Shown here: in pieces, positions 16,420 through 25,555 of the stretch
How the letters are laid out: each line of letters begins with the position of its first letter
How positions within the stretch are numbered: the stretch's first letter is position 1
Source of the DNA: Sorangium cellulosum
Lineage (GTDB): Bacteria > Myxococcota_A > Polyangia > Polyangiales > Polyangiaceae
Length of the DNA stretch: 64,000 bases
Direction: 5' to 3'
NCBI RefSeq assembly: GCF_002950945.1
Contig: NZ_CP012673.1
Location: 2,914,001-2,978,000 of the forward strand
Notes under the pieces: model-generated
The model's database searches: none
Seen by the model: only the letters and a program-made list of their open reading frames with translations
What the model was told of the DNA's origin: nothing
Position numbers and translations under genes: made by a program

Positions 16420-17214
16420 ATGAGCTCGACGCGAAGAGCGAGGAAGGAGGAACAGAAGGAGGAGCGGCGGCAGATCATCATCGACGCAGCCTGGCAGCTG
16501 TTCCAGGAGACCCCATATCCCGAGGTCACCATGGCCCAGGTCGCCGAGCGCACCAGGCTCGCGAAGGGCACGCTATACCTCTATTTCACCACGAAAGAGG
16601 AGCTCTTCCTGGCGGTCGTCGATCAAGAGCTCACGAAATGGTTCGAGGACGTGAATCTCCACCTGCGGGCTCTCGACGCCTCCCGGGGCGAGGCGCACAC
16701 GGCGCGCCCTCGACCCGCGCGGACGCGCCGCGGGGCCGCCGCCCCGCCGAAGGACGCCGCGGCGAACGTCGCCGCGCTCCTGGCGACGAGCCTCGCTGCG
16801 CGCAGCGCGATGACGCGCCTGCTCACCATCCTGCACAGCGTGCTCGAGCAGAACGTCAGCTACGAGGCCGCGCTCCGCTTCAAGCTCTCCCTCCTCACGA
16901 ACGTGGAGCGTACCGGGTCGCTGCTCGAGCGGTGCCTGCCGTCGCTCTCTCCCGGGCAGGGCGGCCCGCTCCTCATCCGCATGTACGCCCTGGTCATCGG
17001 GATGCGGCAGGTCTGTGATCCCAGCGACGTGATCCGCGACATCCGCAGCCGGCCCGACATGGCGCTCTTCCGGATCGATTTCGGCGAGGAGCTCCGGACG
17101 TCCTTCGCCGTCCTCCTCGGCGCCGCGAGCGCGCCGCCGCTCGGACCCGAGCGGCTGGGCTCCCCGGCCCTCCGCGGGATGAGCTCCGTGGACCGACGAC
17201 GCCCGGAGAGCTGA
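16420..17214 (+). CDS. TetR/AcrR-family transcriptional regulator
   Basis: A 264-residue regulator. The N-terminal helix-turn-helix is clear: IIIDAAWQLFQETPYPEVTM, then AQVAERTRLAKGTLYLYFTTKEELF. The remaining 190 residues form the variable ligand-binding domain, with a low-complexity Arg/Ala insertion near residues 88-110 that lengthens it beyond the usual 190-220. The gene stands alone, with no adjacent transporter or enzyme to suggest its ligand. The ATG at 16420 has no obvious ribosome site. Confidence 0.88.
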   Translation: MSSTRRARKEEQKEERRQIIIDAAWQLFQETPYPEVTMAQVAERTRLAKGTLYLYFTTKEELFLAVVDQELTKWFEDVNLHLRALDASRGEAHTARPRPARTRRGAAAPPKDAAANVAALLATSLAARSAMTRLLTILHSVLEQNVSYEAALRFKLSLLTNVERTGSLLERCLPSLSPGQGGPLLIRMYALVIGMRQVCDPSDVIRDIRSRPDMALFRIDFGEELRTSFAVLLGAASAPPLGPERLGSPALRGMSSVDRRRPES

Positions 17215-17365
17215 GCGCGCGCACCGGCCCGGCGCCGCGCCGCCGCAGCACGGATGGTGAAGAAACACAATCCCCTCGCGCAGGGATGGCGTCAGGGCAG
17301 CGCGCAGCGCCTGGCCACGACGGGCGCGGCGAGCGCCGCGGGCGCTCGCCGGATCGGCGCGGGGG

Positions 17366-19120
17366 TCACGAGGGCGTCGCGCGGAACCGCCGCACCCGGG
17401 CCGAGCCGGGGCCGCCGTCCTGGGTCGCCAGGCCGAGCGCCGTCCGCGCCGGCGCGTGGAGGCGCTGGAGGACCCGATCGAGGAGGCGGAGCGCGCCGTC
17501 GCTCATCTTCACGCCGCGCGGCGAGCGGTAGCCGAACGCGACGCCGTCGACGACCTTGTAGGCGTTCTCGGTGGGCGAGGCCGGGCGCATCTCGACGACC
17601 AGCGCGCCGTCCCGCGTCTTCATGATGACGACGATCTCGCCCGGGCGCGCCGAGGCCTCGACGAACGTCCAGCCGCCGGACGTCGCCTCCTTGATGCCGA
17701 GCTCGAGCACACGCTGCAGATCCTGACCGGCCGGGGCGAGCGTCGTCGCCCCCTCCACCCGGATCTCCCCGCCCGGCGGGACCACGCCGCTGCCGAGCGG
17801 CATCGCCGGCCGCCGCATCTCGCGCGGCCCGGGGAACGACCACATGTCCGGCGTGATCTCCCCGCCCTCGCGGTACGCCATCTCGATGAGGCGGCTGCGC
17901 TCGCGCGAGAGCGCGTCCTCCGACCAGCCGAGGCAGGAGCGCATCATCAGCGTGAAGGGGTCGAAGCGGAGCTCGAACGACGCGGGCGCGCGCGTCATGA
18001 GGTCGTCGGGCAGCACGAGGCAGTGGAAGATGCGGACCTTGCAGGGGAGCTCGCGTGCGCGCTCGAGCGTGCGCCGGAACGTGATGGGACCGTCGCCCGG
18101 CAGGCCGAGCAGGATGCCCACCTCGATGTCCGTGAACGTCGAGAGCTCCTCGATCACCTTCGCGAACCTCGACTCGCGGAAGGGGCGCTGCGTGCCGTCG
18201 CCGGTGTCCTTGGTGAGCGGCGGCAGCCGCGCGTCGAGGTGCACGCGCGCGACGCCGCGGAGGAACTCGAGGTGCTCGTCGTGCACGTGCTCCGGATCGA
18301 TCGAGCCCATCAGCGCCGCCTGCTTGAAGAAGCCGACCTGCTTCTCCGCGGCCACGAGGTTCCGGAACGCCTCCGCGTTCAGGTTGAGCGGGCCGTCCAC
18401 GATCTGCGCGCCCGGGGCGCCGGCGGCGGCGAGCGCGCGCAGCTCCTCGACGAGGTAGGCCTCCGAGAAGGCGCCGGCGCCGGCGTCGCCCGCGGCGATG
18501 CCGCAGCTCGGGCAGCTCATGGCGCCGCCGCGGCAGATCTCGAGCGGGACGGCGCGATCGGTCGGGAACAGCTTCATCCGGATCGGCGAGGGCAGCGCGT
18601 CGGGCGGCACGTGCAGCGCTTCGCCCGTCGAGACCCAGCCGTCGGCCGTGGGCAGGTGCAGCCCCGGCACCGCGCGCAGCGCCTCGGGCGAGCGATCGCT
18701 CAGGAGGACGATGTCCCGGAACGTGAGCTCGCTCCCGTGCACGAGGGCGTCGATGCAGGCCGTCGCGTCCCGCCAGGGCGCGAGCGCGAACATCGCGGGG
18801 CGCGCGAGCGGACCCCAGAGGACGATCGTGCGCCCTGGCCGGTTGCGCTGCAGGTGCCGGGCGATCTCGATGAAGGTCGGAAAGGACCAGACGTGCGCGG
18901 CGAGGCCGACCACGTCCGCGTCCACCGTCTCGACCTCGGCGATCCACGCGTCGAGATCCCTCGTCTGCGCGTCGATCACGTGGATCGGCACGCCGGCGAG
19001 CTCTGGGGCGGCGAGCAGAGAAGCTTCGACACGACGGATTCCATGGCTGGACGGCGCCCCCCCACCGTCCGGCATGGTTGGCTCCATCGCGAGTAGAGCG
19101 ACGCGGCGTTCGCCAGGCAT
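17366..19120 (-). CDS. B12-binding-domain / radical-SAM-like protein with altered cluster motif
   Basis: A 584-residue protein starting MPGERRVALL at 19120. Residues 1-150 have the Rossmann-like cobalamin-binding fold found at the N-terminus of B12-dependent radical SAM enzymes (VDADVVGLAAHVWSFPTFIE, then TIVLWGPLARP). The following domain resembles a radical SAM barrel, but its cluster motif reads EICRGGAMSCPSCG: against the usual RGCxxxCxxC, the first Cys is Gly199, while Cys203 and Cys206 remain and an extra Cys196 sits three residues earlier. The rest keeps barrel-like features (DIEVGILLGLPGDGP). The last 150 residues are an added domain. It may be a redesigned or inactive radical SAM protein. 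No linked genes explain it. Confidence 0.7.
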   Translation of the reverse strand: MPGERRVALLAMEPTMPDGGGAPSSHGIRRVEASLLAAPELAGVPIHVIDAQTRDLDAWIAEVETVDADVVGLAAHVWSFPTFIEIARHLQRNRPGRTIVLWGPLARPAMFALAPWRDATACIDALVHGSELTFRDIVLLSDRSPEALRAVPGLHLPTADGWVSTGEALHVPPDALPSPIRMKLFPTDRAVPLEICRGGAMSCPSCGIAAGDAGAGAFSEAYLVEELRALAAAGAPGAQIVDGPLNLNAEAFRNLVAAEKQVGFFKQAALMGSIDPEHVHDEHLEFLRGVARVHLDARLPPLTKDTGDGTQRPFRESRFAKVIEELSTFTDIEVGILLGLPGDGPITFRRTLERARELPCKVRIFHCLVLPDDLMTRAPASFELRFDPFTLMMRSCLGWSEDALSRERSRLIEMAYREGGEITPDMWSFPGPREMRRPAMPLGSGVVPPGGEIRVEGATTLAPAGQDLQRVLELGIKEATSGGWTFVEASARPGEIVVIMKTRDGALVVEMRPASPTENAYKVVDGVAFGYRSPRGVKMSDGALRLLDRVLQRLHAPARTALGLATQDGGPGSARVRRFRATPS

Positions 19121-19562
19121 CCATGGGAGTCTACCAGGGTGCCTCGCCTGTAGGGGAGTCCGTTCGTGCTCCCTGCGCGCGCCGCTCGTTCGTGGCGGCT
19201 GGCGGCGCGTGCTCCCGGTCCGCCCTTCTTGCATTTGGAGCGCAAGCGAGCTTTCATAGTGACCGGGGCGGGAGAGGGGGACAAAGCACGTACCGGACCG
19301 GCGGAGAGCGGCGGTTTGTCTGGCTGCGCGCATCGTGGCGTCGCTGGGGTGCGCGTGGCGCGCCGCGGCGACGGCGCCGGGGGCTCGCGGCGCTCCTCGC
19401 CTGAGAGCTGTTCTCGCCGGGCGATCCGTCGAGAGCGCCTGTGCTTGCGCCGCGCTGCTCGCCAGGGAGCGCTCGCCCACCATGGCGCGTCGCCGGGGGC
19501 GGAGAGGGGCGGCGCGCGGCGCGTGGCAGCGGCCTCCGTTGCCAAGGGAGACGGAGGGGGGC
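19121..19562. other. divergent intergenic region
   Basis: A 442-base spacer between the B12/radical-SAM-like gene (minus) and a response regulator (plus). Promoters for both must lie here. I see no strong promoter pair, repeat or credible small gene; open frames through it have shadow-like composition. Confidence 0.45.
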
Positions 19563-19958
19563 ATGCGGGGCAAGCACGTGATCCTGGTGGCAGAGGACGA
19601 CGTCGACACGGCGGCGATGCTGGAGGAGCTCCTGACGCTGGAAGGATACGAGGTCGAGCTGACCGCGACCGCACGCGCTGCGCTCGACGCGCTCGCGGCG
19701 CGGCGCTTCCACGCTGTCCTCCTCGATCTGACGATGCCCGGCATGACGACGGATCGGTTCGTCTCCGAGCTTGTGGTGCTCGGTACGCGGTCTCCCGTCA
19801 TGATCTTCTCGGCCCGCCTGCCTCATGAGATCCAGGCCATCGCCGCGCGGCTGAAAGCGGCCGCGTTCATCCCGAAGCCGGTGGACATCGACGTGCTGCT
19901 GGACACCCTCGCGAGGGTGGTGCTCGGCCGCTCGATCGAGGGCGGCGACAGCGGTTGA
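19563..19958 (+). CDS. single-domain response regulator
   Basis: A 131-residue CheY-like receiver with no output domain. The acidic pocket is Glu11-Asp12-Asp13, the phospho-acceptor is Asp55 in AVLLDLTMPGM, the switch residue is Ser83 in IFSARL, and the conserved Lys is Lys105 in FIPKPVD. ATG at 19563 starts MRGKHVILVAED; longer in-frame starts upstream have no receiver homology. It has no adjacent kinase, so it probably relays phosphate within a larger network, as many myxobacterial orphan receivers do. Confidence 0.88.
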   Translation: MRGKHVILVAEDDVDTAAMLEELLTLEGYEVELTATARAALDALAARRFHAVLLDLTMPGMTTDRFVSELVVLGTRSPVMIFSARLPHEIQAIAARLKAAAFIPKPVDIDVLLDTLARVVLGRSIEGGDSG

Positions 19959-20459
19959 CGCCGCCGGCTCGAGCGGCGTCGCGACGTCGCAACGTCCAAG
20001 GTCGCCGCGCGAAGGCGCGCGCTCCTGCGCTGTCGTGCGCCGGCGCGCTTCATGAAGTGGAGGCGTGTGATCCCAACCTCACGTCGCTCACGTTGCCTGG
20101 ACGCTCCTCGAAGATAGCGGCTTCGCCGGAGCGCTCCGCTGCGGTACCATCGGGCTCGACACCGGCGCCCGAGTCACGCGACACATATGCCTGAGCGATC
20201 CCTGCCAGCGCTGTCCAGCCCGAGCTCCTCCGAGCGCGCACGGCGCCAGGGCCGGCGGGGCGTTGCCCTGGAGCCCGCCGGCCTCCGGCGCCCTCGTGGC
20301 GCTTGGGTGCCGACGCACGACGCACGACCCCACTGCCGAGCCACCTTCATGCGCCCCCCTCCTCGCAGATCAGGCCAAGTCATGCGGACCCCGAGCAGGG
20401 ATTCAGGGCTTTCCCTGTTTCGCCGTGACGTCAGCCTTTCGCATAGTGATTGATGCCCC
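19959..20459. other. intergenic region between two receiver genes
   Basis: A 501-base spacer between two plus-strand receiver genes. Its GC level falls a little near 20060-20160 and 20390-20450. No open frame in it looks like a protein, and no repeat or RNA gene is recognisable. A promoter for the downstream receiver is expected before 20460. Confidence 0.45.
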
Positions 20460-20831
20460 GTGCCTGCTACTCCCTTGAAGAGGATTCTCGTTGTCGACGA
20501 TGATCCGGATATTCGAGAGACCCTCGCCGAGCTCCTCCAGGAGGAGGGGTACGCGGTCGCCTCTGCAGCGCATGGCGGCGAGGCCCTGAGCGCGCTCCGA
20601 AGCGATCCGAAGCCCGGTCTCATCCTGCTCGACCTCATGATGCCCATCATGGATGGCTGGCAGTTCCGGGCGGAGCAGAAGAAAGACCCGGAGATCGCCG
20701 CGATCCCGGTGGTGATCATCTCGGCGACGGGCCGCGACGAGTTCGTGTCCTCGCTCGGCGCGGCGCAGTTCCTCAAGAAGCCGATCAACCTGGAACAGCT
20801 GCTCGCCGCGGTCGAGCAGCACTGCGAGTGA
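20460..20831 (+). CDS. single-domain response regulator
   Basis: A 123-residue CheY-like receiver starting with GTG at 20460. It has the RILVVDDDPDIRETL acidic pocket, Asp58 in LILLDLMMPIMDG as phospho-acceptor, IISATGRDE with the switch Ser/Thr, and FLKKPINL with the conserved Lys. Stand-alone, without output domain. The cyclotransferase-like gene begins 7 bases after its stop, and the CheB-CheR-PAS fusion lies just beyond on the other strand; a link with that chemosensory-type protein is possible but not shown. Confidence 0.9.
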   Translation: MPATPLKRILVVDDDPDIRETLAELLQEEGYAVASAAHGGEALSALRSDPKPGLILLDLMMPIMDGWQFRAEQKKDPEIAAIPVVIISATGRDEFVSSLGAAQFLKKPINLEQLLAAVEQHCE

Positions 20832-20838
20832 TCGCGCC

Positions 20839-21192
20839 GTGCCGCTGTTCGTTTATGGCACGCTGATGCGCGGCGAGCGCTCGCACGCGCTGCTCGGGCG
20901 CGCGCGTTGCCTCGGCGTCGCCCGCACGGCCGCGTCGTTCGAGCTCGCCCATCTCGGCGCCTACCCGGCGCTCGTGCGCGAGGGTTCGGTCGCGGTGGTC
21001 GGGGAGCTCTACGATCCAGACGGGGAGACGCTCGCCGCGCTCGATCTCTACGAGGGATGCCCCGAGCTCTTCCGGCGGGAGTCGATCGAGCTCGACGGGG
21101 GCGCGCGCTGCGAGGCGTACCTGATGCTGCCACGCCAGGTGCGGGAGCGTCCCCGGATCACCTCGGGGGACTGGCGAACGCGGGGGCGGTGA
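20839..21192 (+). CDS. gamma-glutamylcyclotransferase-like (AIG2/GGCT fold) protein
   Basis: A 117-residue protein with the GGCT fold. FVYGTLMRGERSHALLG is the YGTL substrate-binding loop, and LDLYEGCPELFRRE contains the conserved Glu region. Members release 5-oxoproline from gamma-glutamyl peptides or amines, but many bacterial ones have unknown substrates. GTG start at 20839, 7 bases after the receiver gene, suggests cotranscription. Tail-to-tail with the CheB-CheR-PAS gene, 5 bases apart. Confidence 0.83.
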   Translation: MPLFVYGTLMRGERSHALLGRARCLGVARTAASFELAHLGAYPALVREGSVAVVGELYDPDGETLAALDLYEGCPELFRRESIELDGGARCEAYLMLPRQVRERPRITSGDWRTRGR

Positions 21193-21197
21193 GCCGG

Positions 21198-23984
21198 TCA
21201 GACCGAACCGGTGCGGTGTGCCCGCTGTAGCCCAGGCGGCGCGCTCTCATCCTTGTCGGCGCCTGTCCTGTCGTCGAACACGAGCAGCAGCGCCGGGAGC
21301 TCGCCCGGGCCGGTCTCCAGCCGGAACGCGGAGAGAGACAACGTCTTGCGACCGGCGTGCGCGATCAGGGCCTCGAAGCGGAAGTCGACCAGCGCGGCGC
21401 TCCGGTGGAGCACGTCCCGGAGCCGCTGCTCCAGGGGCGGGGTGTTCCAGCTGGCCTCGATGGTCGAGAGCGGTCGTCCCTCGATATCCCGGAGCGAGAT
21501 CATGAACAGCTCGCAGTAACGCCGGGTGACGGCTCGGACCCTGAGCTCGCCGTCGAGCAGGAGGATCGGGTGGCACAGGACCTCGAAGACGGCGGGCATG
21601 GTGTCGGTCGCGACCGCGAGCTCGCGCCCCGCGCGGGCCGGTGCGCCGAGGCTGCGCAGGGCGCTGTCGGTGAACCTGCGCGCCTTGTCGCCGCGCGGGA
21701 GCGCCCCGTCGGCGGCCGTCAGCTCCTCGAGGGGCGAGCGGAGCCCTTCCCTCTCGGCGTCGAGCGCTTCGTTCGCCTGGCGCAGCTCGTCGTTGTTCGC
21801 GAGGAGCTCCTCGTTCACGCATTGCAGCTCCTCGTTCGTCGCCTCGAGCTCGTCGATGATCGACTGGAGGTACTCCCGCGTGCTCTCGAGCTCCCTGCGG
21901 AGCTGGACGAGCTCCAGCTGCCTGGCGGGGTCGCTCCGGGCCGCGTCGAGGTCCCCCTGCTCCGGCGCTGTCGCGGCCGGCTCGGTGAAGAGGACGAGGA
22001 AGCAGCGCCCGCGGGCGAGCTGCGCCTTGAGCGGCCACACCTCGATGTCGACGCTCCGGAGCCTGTCGCCCTGCTTGAGCTTGATCTGCCTCCTCCGGGC
22101 CATCGCGCCCGACCTCCTCGACGCGTCGACGGCCTCGCGGAGGCCGAGCAGGAGCCCTGGTCGGGCCATCCTGAAGAGGTGCAGGCTGGCGTCGCCCGGC
22201 GCCGGCTCGAGGTAGGGCCCCGTCTTGCCCCGGAACTGGAGGATCTGCATGTCCTCGTCGACCACCACGCCCGCGGGGGTGTACCGCGCGATGACGAGGG
22301 CGTCGGCCTCCCTGCGCACCGTCTCCATGCCGAGCCCCACGGCCGCGCTGGGCCGCTCCGAGGCCGCCGCGGGCTCGCTCGAGAGATCGGACGCGCCGGC
22401 GGCGGGCGGGTAGGTCGCCTCGGGCGCGGCGCGCTTGCAGAAGATCCGGTGGGTCCTGTCCACGACCCCGAACCGATCGGGCATCGCGCCGATGCTCTCG
22501 GACGAGCCGAGGAGCAGGAACCCCGTGGGCTTGAGCGACTGGTGGAACGTGTGCAGCAGCCGGCGTTGCAAGCTCGGCTCGAGGTAGATCATCAGGTTGC
22601 GGCAGCTGATGAGGTCGAGCTTCGAGAGGGGCGGGTCGACCGCGGCGTTGTGGCGCGAGAAGATGCACAGGTCGCGGACGGACTTGCTCACCTGGAAGCC
22701 GTCTTGCACCCGGACGAAGAAGCGGCGCAGCCGGCTGGGGGAGACGTCGATCGAGATGCTCTCGACATAGATCCCGTCCCGCGCCCAGTGGATGGCCGCC
22801 TCGCTCAGATCGGTGCCGAAGATCTGAATGAGGTGATCCTCCGCGTCGGCCTCGAGGAACTCGAGCAGCGAGATCGCGAGGGAGTAGACCTCTTCGCCCG
22901 TCGAGCAGCCCGGCACCCAGATACGAACCGGAGAGTCCGGCGGCCTCCTGTGCATGAGCACCGGGAACACGTGCGTCTTCAGCGCGGCGAAGGCGCCTGG
23001 GTCGCGGAAGAACGCGGTGACCCGGATGAGGAGGTCCTGGTAGAGCTCCTCGACCTCGGCCGGGTCCGCCTGCAGGTGGTCCAGGTACTCCTGCAGCGTG
23101 GCCAGCCGGTGGAGCGTCATTCGCCGCTGGATGCGGCGCTTCAGCGTGCTCTTCTTGTAGTGGCTGAAATCGACGCCCGTCGAGGCGCGGAGCAGCCCGA
23201 AGAGCTTGCCGAGATCGGGGTCCGCCCCGAGGGACGGCCCCTGCGCGAGCGACGGCGCGAGCGTGTACCCGGGTCGACCCATCCGCGCGAGCCCCGCCGC
23301 GATCTCCTCGACGCTGAGGATGAAGTCGACGCCGCCGGCAGCGATGGCGCTCCGCGGGAGCGCCGGCCGCTCGGCGGTGCGCGGATCCTCGGCGAAGGTG
23401 ACCCCGCCCTCCGCCTTCACGTCCTTCAGCCCGAGCGCGCCGTCGCTCCCGGCGCCGGAGAGCGCGACGCCGATCGCACGCTCGCCCAGCTCGCTCGCGA
23501 GCGACCGAAGGAAGACGTCCGCGGGGCTGCTCGGGCCGCCCTCGCCGCGCGGCGTGATCTCGACGATCCCGCCGGCGAGCGTCACCTGCACGTGCCGCGG
23601 GAGGACCTGGACACAACCGGGAAGGAGCCTGGCCGCGGGTCGAAGCTCGGTCACGGGGAGCGGGCTGTTCTGCGCGGCGAGTTCGAAGAGCGGGCCCTCC
23701 TCGGGGCCGCCGTCGTAGATGAGCACGAGGGAAAGGTGGGTATCTCGGGTCGGAAGGTGCCGGAGGAGCTCCACGAGCGCGCCGCGTCCGCCAGCGGAGG
23801 CGACGACACACACGACGGGAAAACGCAGCTCGCTCCCGGAATGCGGCGCGTTCACCACGGCAGGTTCGCCCGCGTCGAGCTGGCGCCCTGGCACAACCAC
23901 GCTGCCGGATCGAGGCGCGGTCCTGCTCTGGCCCGCTGCCCTGAATTGCGTCCGGCGTGACTTCTTCTGTTCAGACATGGTCAT
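21198..23984 (-). CDS. CheB-CheR-PAS hybrid signalling protein
   Basis: A 928-residue fusion. Residues of about 55-245 are a CheB methylesterase domain with the nucleophile loop VASAGG (Ser63) and ALSGAGSDGALGL (Asp181); where CheB has VQHLDP or TQHMP, this protein has LIYDGG, so the catalytic His seems lost. Residues of about 255-530 are a CheR methyltransferase: RVTAFFRDP, WVPGCSTGEEVYSLAI for SAM binding and LDLISCRNLMIYL. A PAS-like segment, a coiled coil (LEATNEELQCVNEELLANN at about 700-760) and a final PAS domain follow. There is no kinase domain at the end. It may methylate a receptor or be a scaffold. Upstream ATG at 23984; MSEQKK at 23978 is equally possible. Confidence 0.88.
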   Translation of the reverse strand: MTMSEQKKSRRTQFRAAGQSRTAPRSGSVVVPGRQLDAGEPAVVNAPHSGSELRFPVVCVVASAGGRGALVELLRHLPTRDTHLSLVLIYDGGPEEGPLFELAAQNSPLPVTELRPAARLLPGCVQVLPRHVQVTLAGGIVEITPRGEGGPSSPADVFLRSLASELGERAIGVALSGAGSDGALGLKDVKAEGGVTFAEDPRTAERPALPRSAIAAGGVDFILSVEEIAAGLARMGRPGYTLAPSLAQGPSLGADPDLGKLFGLLRASTGVDFSHYKKSTLKRRIQRRMTLHRLATLQEYLDHLQADPAEVEELYQDLLIRVTAFFRDPGAFAALKTHVFPVLMHRRPPDSPVRIWVPGCSTGEEVYSLAISLLEFLEADAEDHLIQIFGTDLSEAAIHWARDGIYVESISIDVSPSRLRRFFVRVQDGFQVSKSVRDLCIFSRHNAAVDPPLSKLDLISCRNLMIYLEPSLQRRLLHTFHQSLKPTGFLLLGSSESIGAMPDRFGVVDRTHRIFCKRAAPEATYPPAAGASDLSSEPAAASERPSAAVGLGMETVRREADALVIARYTPAGVVVDEDMQILQFRGKTGPYLEPAPGDASLHLFRMARPGLLLGLREAVDASRRSGAMARRRQIKLKQGDRLRSVDIEVWPLKAQLARGRCFLVLFTEPAATAPEQGDLDAARSDPARQLELVQLRRELESTREYLQSIIDELEATNEELQCVNEELLANNDELRQANEALDAEREGLRSPLEELTAADGALPRGDKARRFTDSALRSLGAPARAGRELAVATDTMPAVFEVLCHPILLLDGELRVRAVTRRYCELFMISLRDIEGRPLSTIEASWNTPPLEQRLRDVLHRSAALVDFRFEALIAHAGRKTLSLSAFRLETGPGELPALLLVFDDRTGADKDESAPPGLQRAHRTGSV

Positions 23985-24181
23985 TCACGCGGCTGGGCGC
24001 GCTCTCGGACACCTCGCCTCCGTGGAAGATCGGAGGAGGACGCAGCTACGGTTGCGGTATGTGGTAAAATAACGAGCCTGAGCTCGTCCGTGAACGTTCG
24101 GGCCGAACGTCGGGCGCGGCGCCCGGAGGGCCCCCCATCCTCTCTCCCTCTCAAAAGGTTACATCAGCGTCGGGCGGCGCC

Positions 24182-24838
24182 TCATCCATGCCTCCATCGC
24201 GGAGAGTCCAGGTGCTTGAGGAGCTGCTCGAGCTGCTCCAGGGTGCATGCAGCGTGCTCCGACGCGGTGCGGGCGGAACGCTCGATCGTGAACAGCGCCC
24301 TCTCGTCGAGCCGATGGCTGGTTTGGAGTCGGATCAAGGACTTCAGCGCGGCGTCGTGGCGCGCTCGGGCGGCCCGGGCCGCCGCCATCGCGCGGCGCAG
24401 GCGCGCCTCGGGGGGCTCCAGGTGCTCCACGCTGGACCACCTCCTTTCCGGGGATTCGTCCGGCTCGGCGCCCCGAGCGGGCGCCTCGGGCGCGCCGAGC
24501 CTCGCGGGCGCCCGCTCCTCGTGAGCCGGCGGCGCCGCCTCGCGCTCCGCGCCGCGCGTGGGCGCCCCGCGCTCGTCCTCGTCGCCGTCGCCAGCGCTGC
24601 TCCTGGCCGCGATCGCGCGATCTACGCCTGGCGATTCGGCGGCCTGCAGCGTCGCCTCGTCGACGACCTGCTTCGTCGCGTCGTTGACGAGGAACACCTG
24701 ATCCGCGTCGTGGAACCGCTCCGCCCTCAAGGCGCGCAGCGCAGAGCACGCCGTCTCGAGCGAGCGGATGTGCTTCATGAGCGCGAGCCGCCTCCCGCGG
24801 AAACGAACGTAGATGCTGTAGCTGGTCAGGTGAGCCAT
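24182..24838 (-). CDS. hypothetical protein with charged low-complexity centre
   Basis: A 218-residue protein of unknown function. Residues 1-75 look like a folded domain (SYSIYVRFRGRRLALMKHIR, later DADQVFLVNDATKQVVDEA); 80-130 is Ala/Glu/Arg-rich and probably disordered; 130-215 is helical with LxxLxx patterns, perhaps a coiled coil. No signal or membrane segment. Two ATGs compete: the one at 24838 has GAGGAG six bases before it, while 24844 would abut that site, so 24838 is chosen. The gene lies alone, downstream of a long gene-poor stretch. Confidence 0.6.
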   Translation of the reverse strand: MAHLTSYSIYVRFRGRRLALMKHIRSLETACSALRALRAERFHDADQVFLVNDATKQVVDEATLQAAESPGVDRAIAARSSAGDGDEDERGAPTRGAEREAAPPAHEERAPARLGAPEAPARGAEPDESPERRWSSVEHLEPPEARLRRAMAAARAARARHDAALKSLIRLQTSHRLDERALFTIERSARTASEHAACTLEQLEQLLKHLDSPRWRHG

Positions 24839-25555
24839 CTGCATCTCCTCGTGTGATGCGAACGCGCCATGCCGAATTCAGTCGTCCTTCTTGATAGCAG
24901 TTTTCGGGACCAACTCGCCACAGCGCAGCGGTGGGTTCAACACAGCGCGTCCTGTCTGCTGTCTGATTACGTTCCCACGGGCTCTTGGCTCCTGGCCCGG
25001 CGCGCGCTGCCGGCTGGAGGATTCACGCTCAGACCCTCACCAGCTGCGCAGTCGCCCGGCGGCGCATTCGGCCACGCTGCGCGCGGTGGGCACGAGTGGC
25101 CATGGCGCTTTACATCAGCTCTCCTGGAGCAACCGCCCGTTATTGCCCGGATATATGATCACCGCCGCCCCCTCGATCCCGTCGGCATCTGGCGGGGATA
25201 CGCCCCGAGAGCACCCGCTCCCGCCAGCGCGCCTACCCGTCGCAGGCGCGGAGCACCTGCCCAGACGCGCGCCCCCGGAGCGGCTGCGCGCCCCTCAAGC
25301 TTCCCCCAGCTCTCCCGACCGACCCCCCTCGCGGTCCCAGCACGTTTACCTGACCATTACCTCGGCAAGCACCCGACGATCGGCTAGGGCAAAGCGGAAT
25401 CCTGCGTCAGGTGTATCCCGGACGACGCCTCCGGACCCGCAGAACGCTCCGCGCGAGGGGCAGGAGATTCAGGTAGATCCCTACGCTTACGTAGGAACGT
25501 CTGACCTGGGCACGGCGCATTCGGCGCGGCTGCGCCGCGGCCTGCACGGGGCGCC
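24839..25555. other. 717-base region without a supported gene
   Basis: The longest gene-free stretch of the window, between two minus-strand genes. Its GC level is lower and its reading frames lack the strong third-position GC of real genes here. Two overlapping plus-strand open frames (24869-25387 and 24891-25841) have no recognisable domain and a composition like non-coding DNA. I see no tRNA, repeat or inverted repeat of note. It may be decayed gene remnants or an untranslated regulatory region. Confidence 0.5.

Noticed and set aside
20174..21133. A 319-residue minus-strand frame across a receiver and the cyclotransferase-like gene
   Set aside because: Shadow of the plus-strand genes; Arg/Ser/Pro-rich with no motif.
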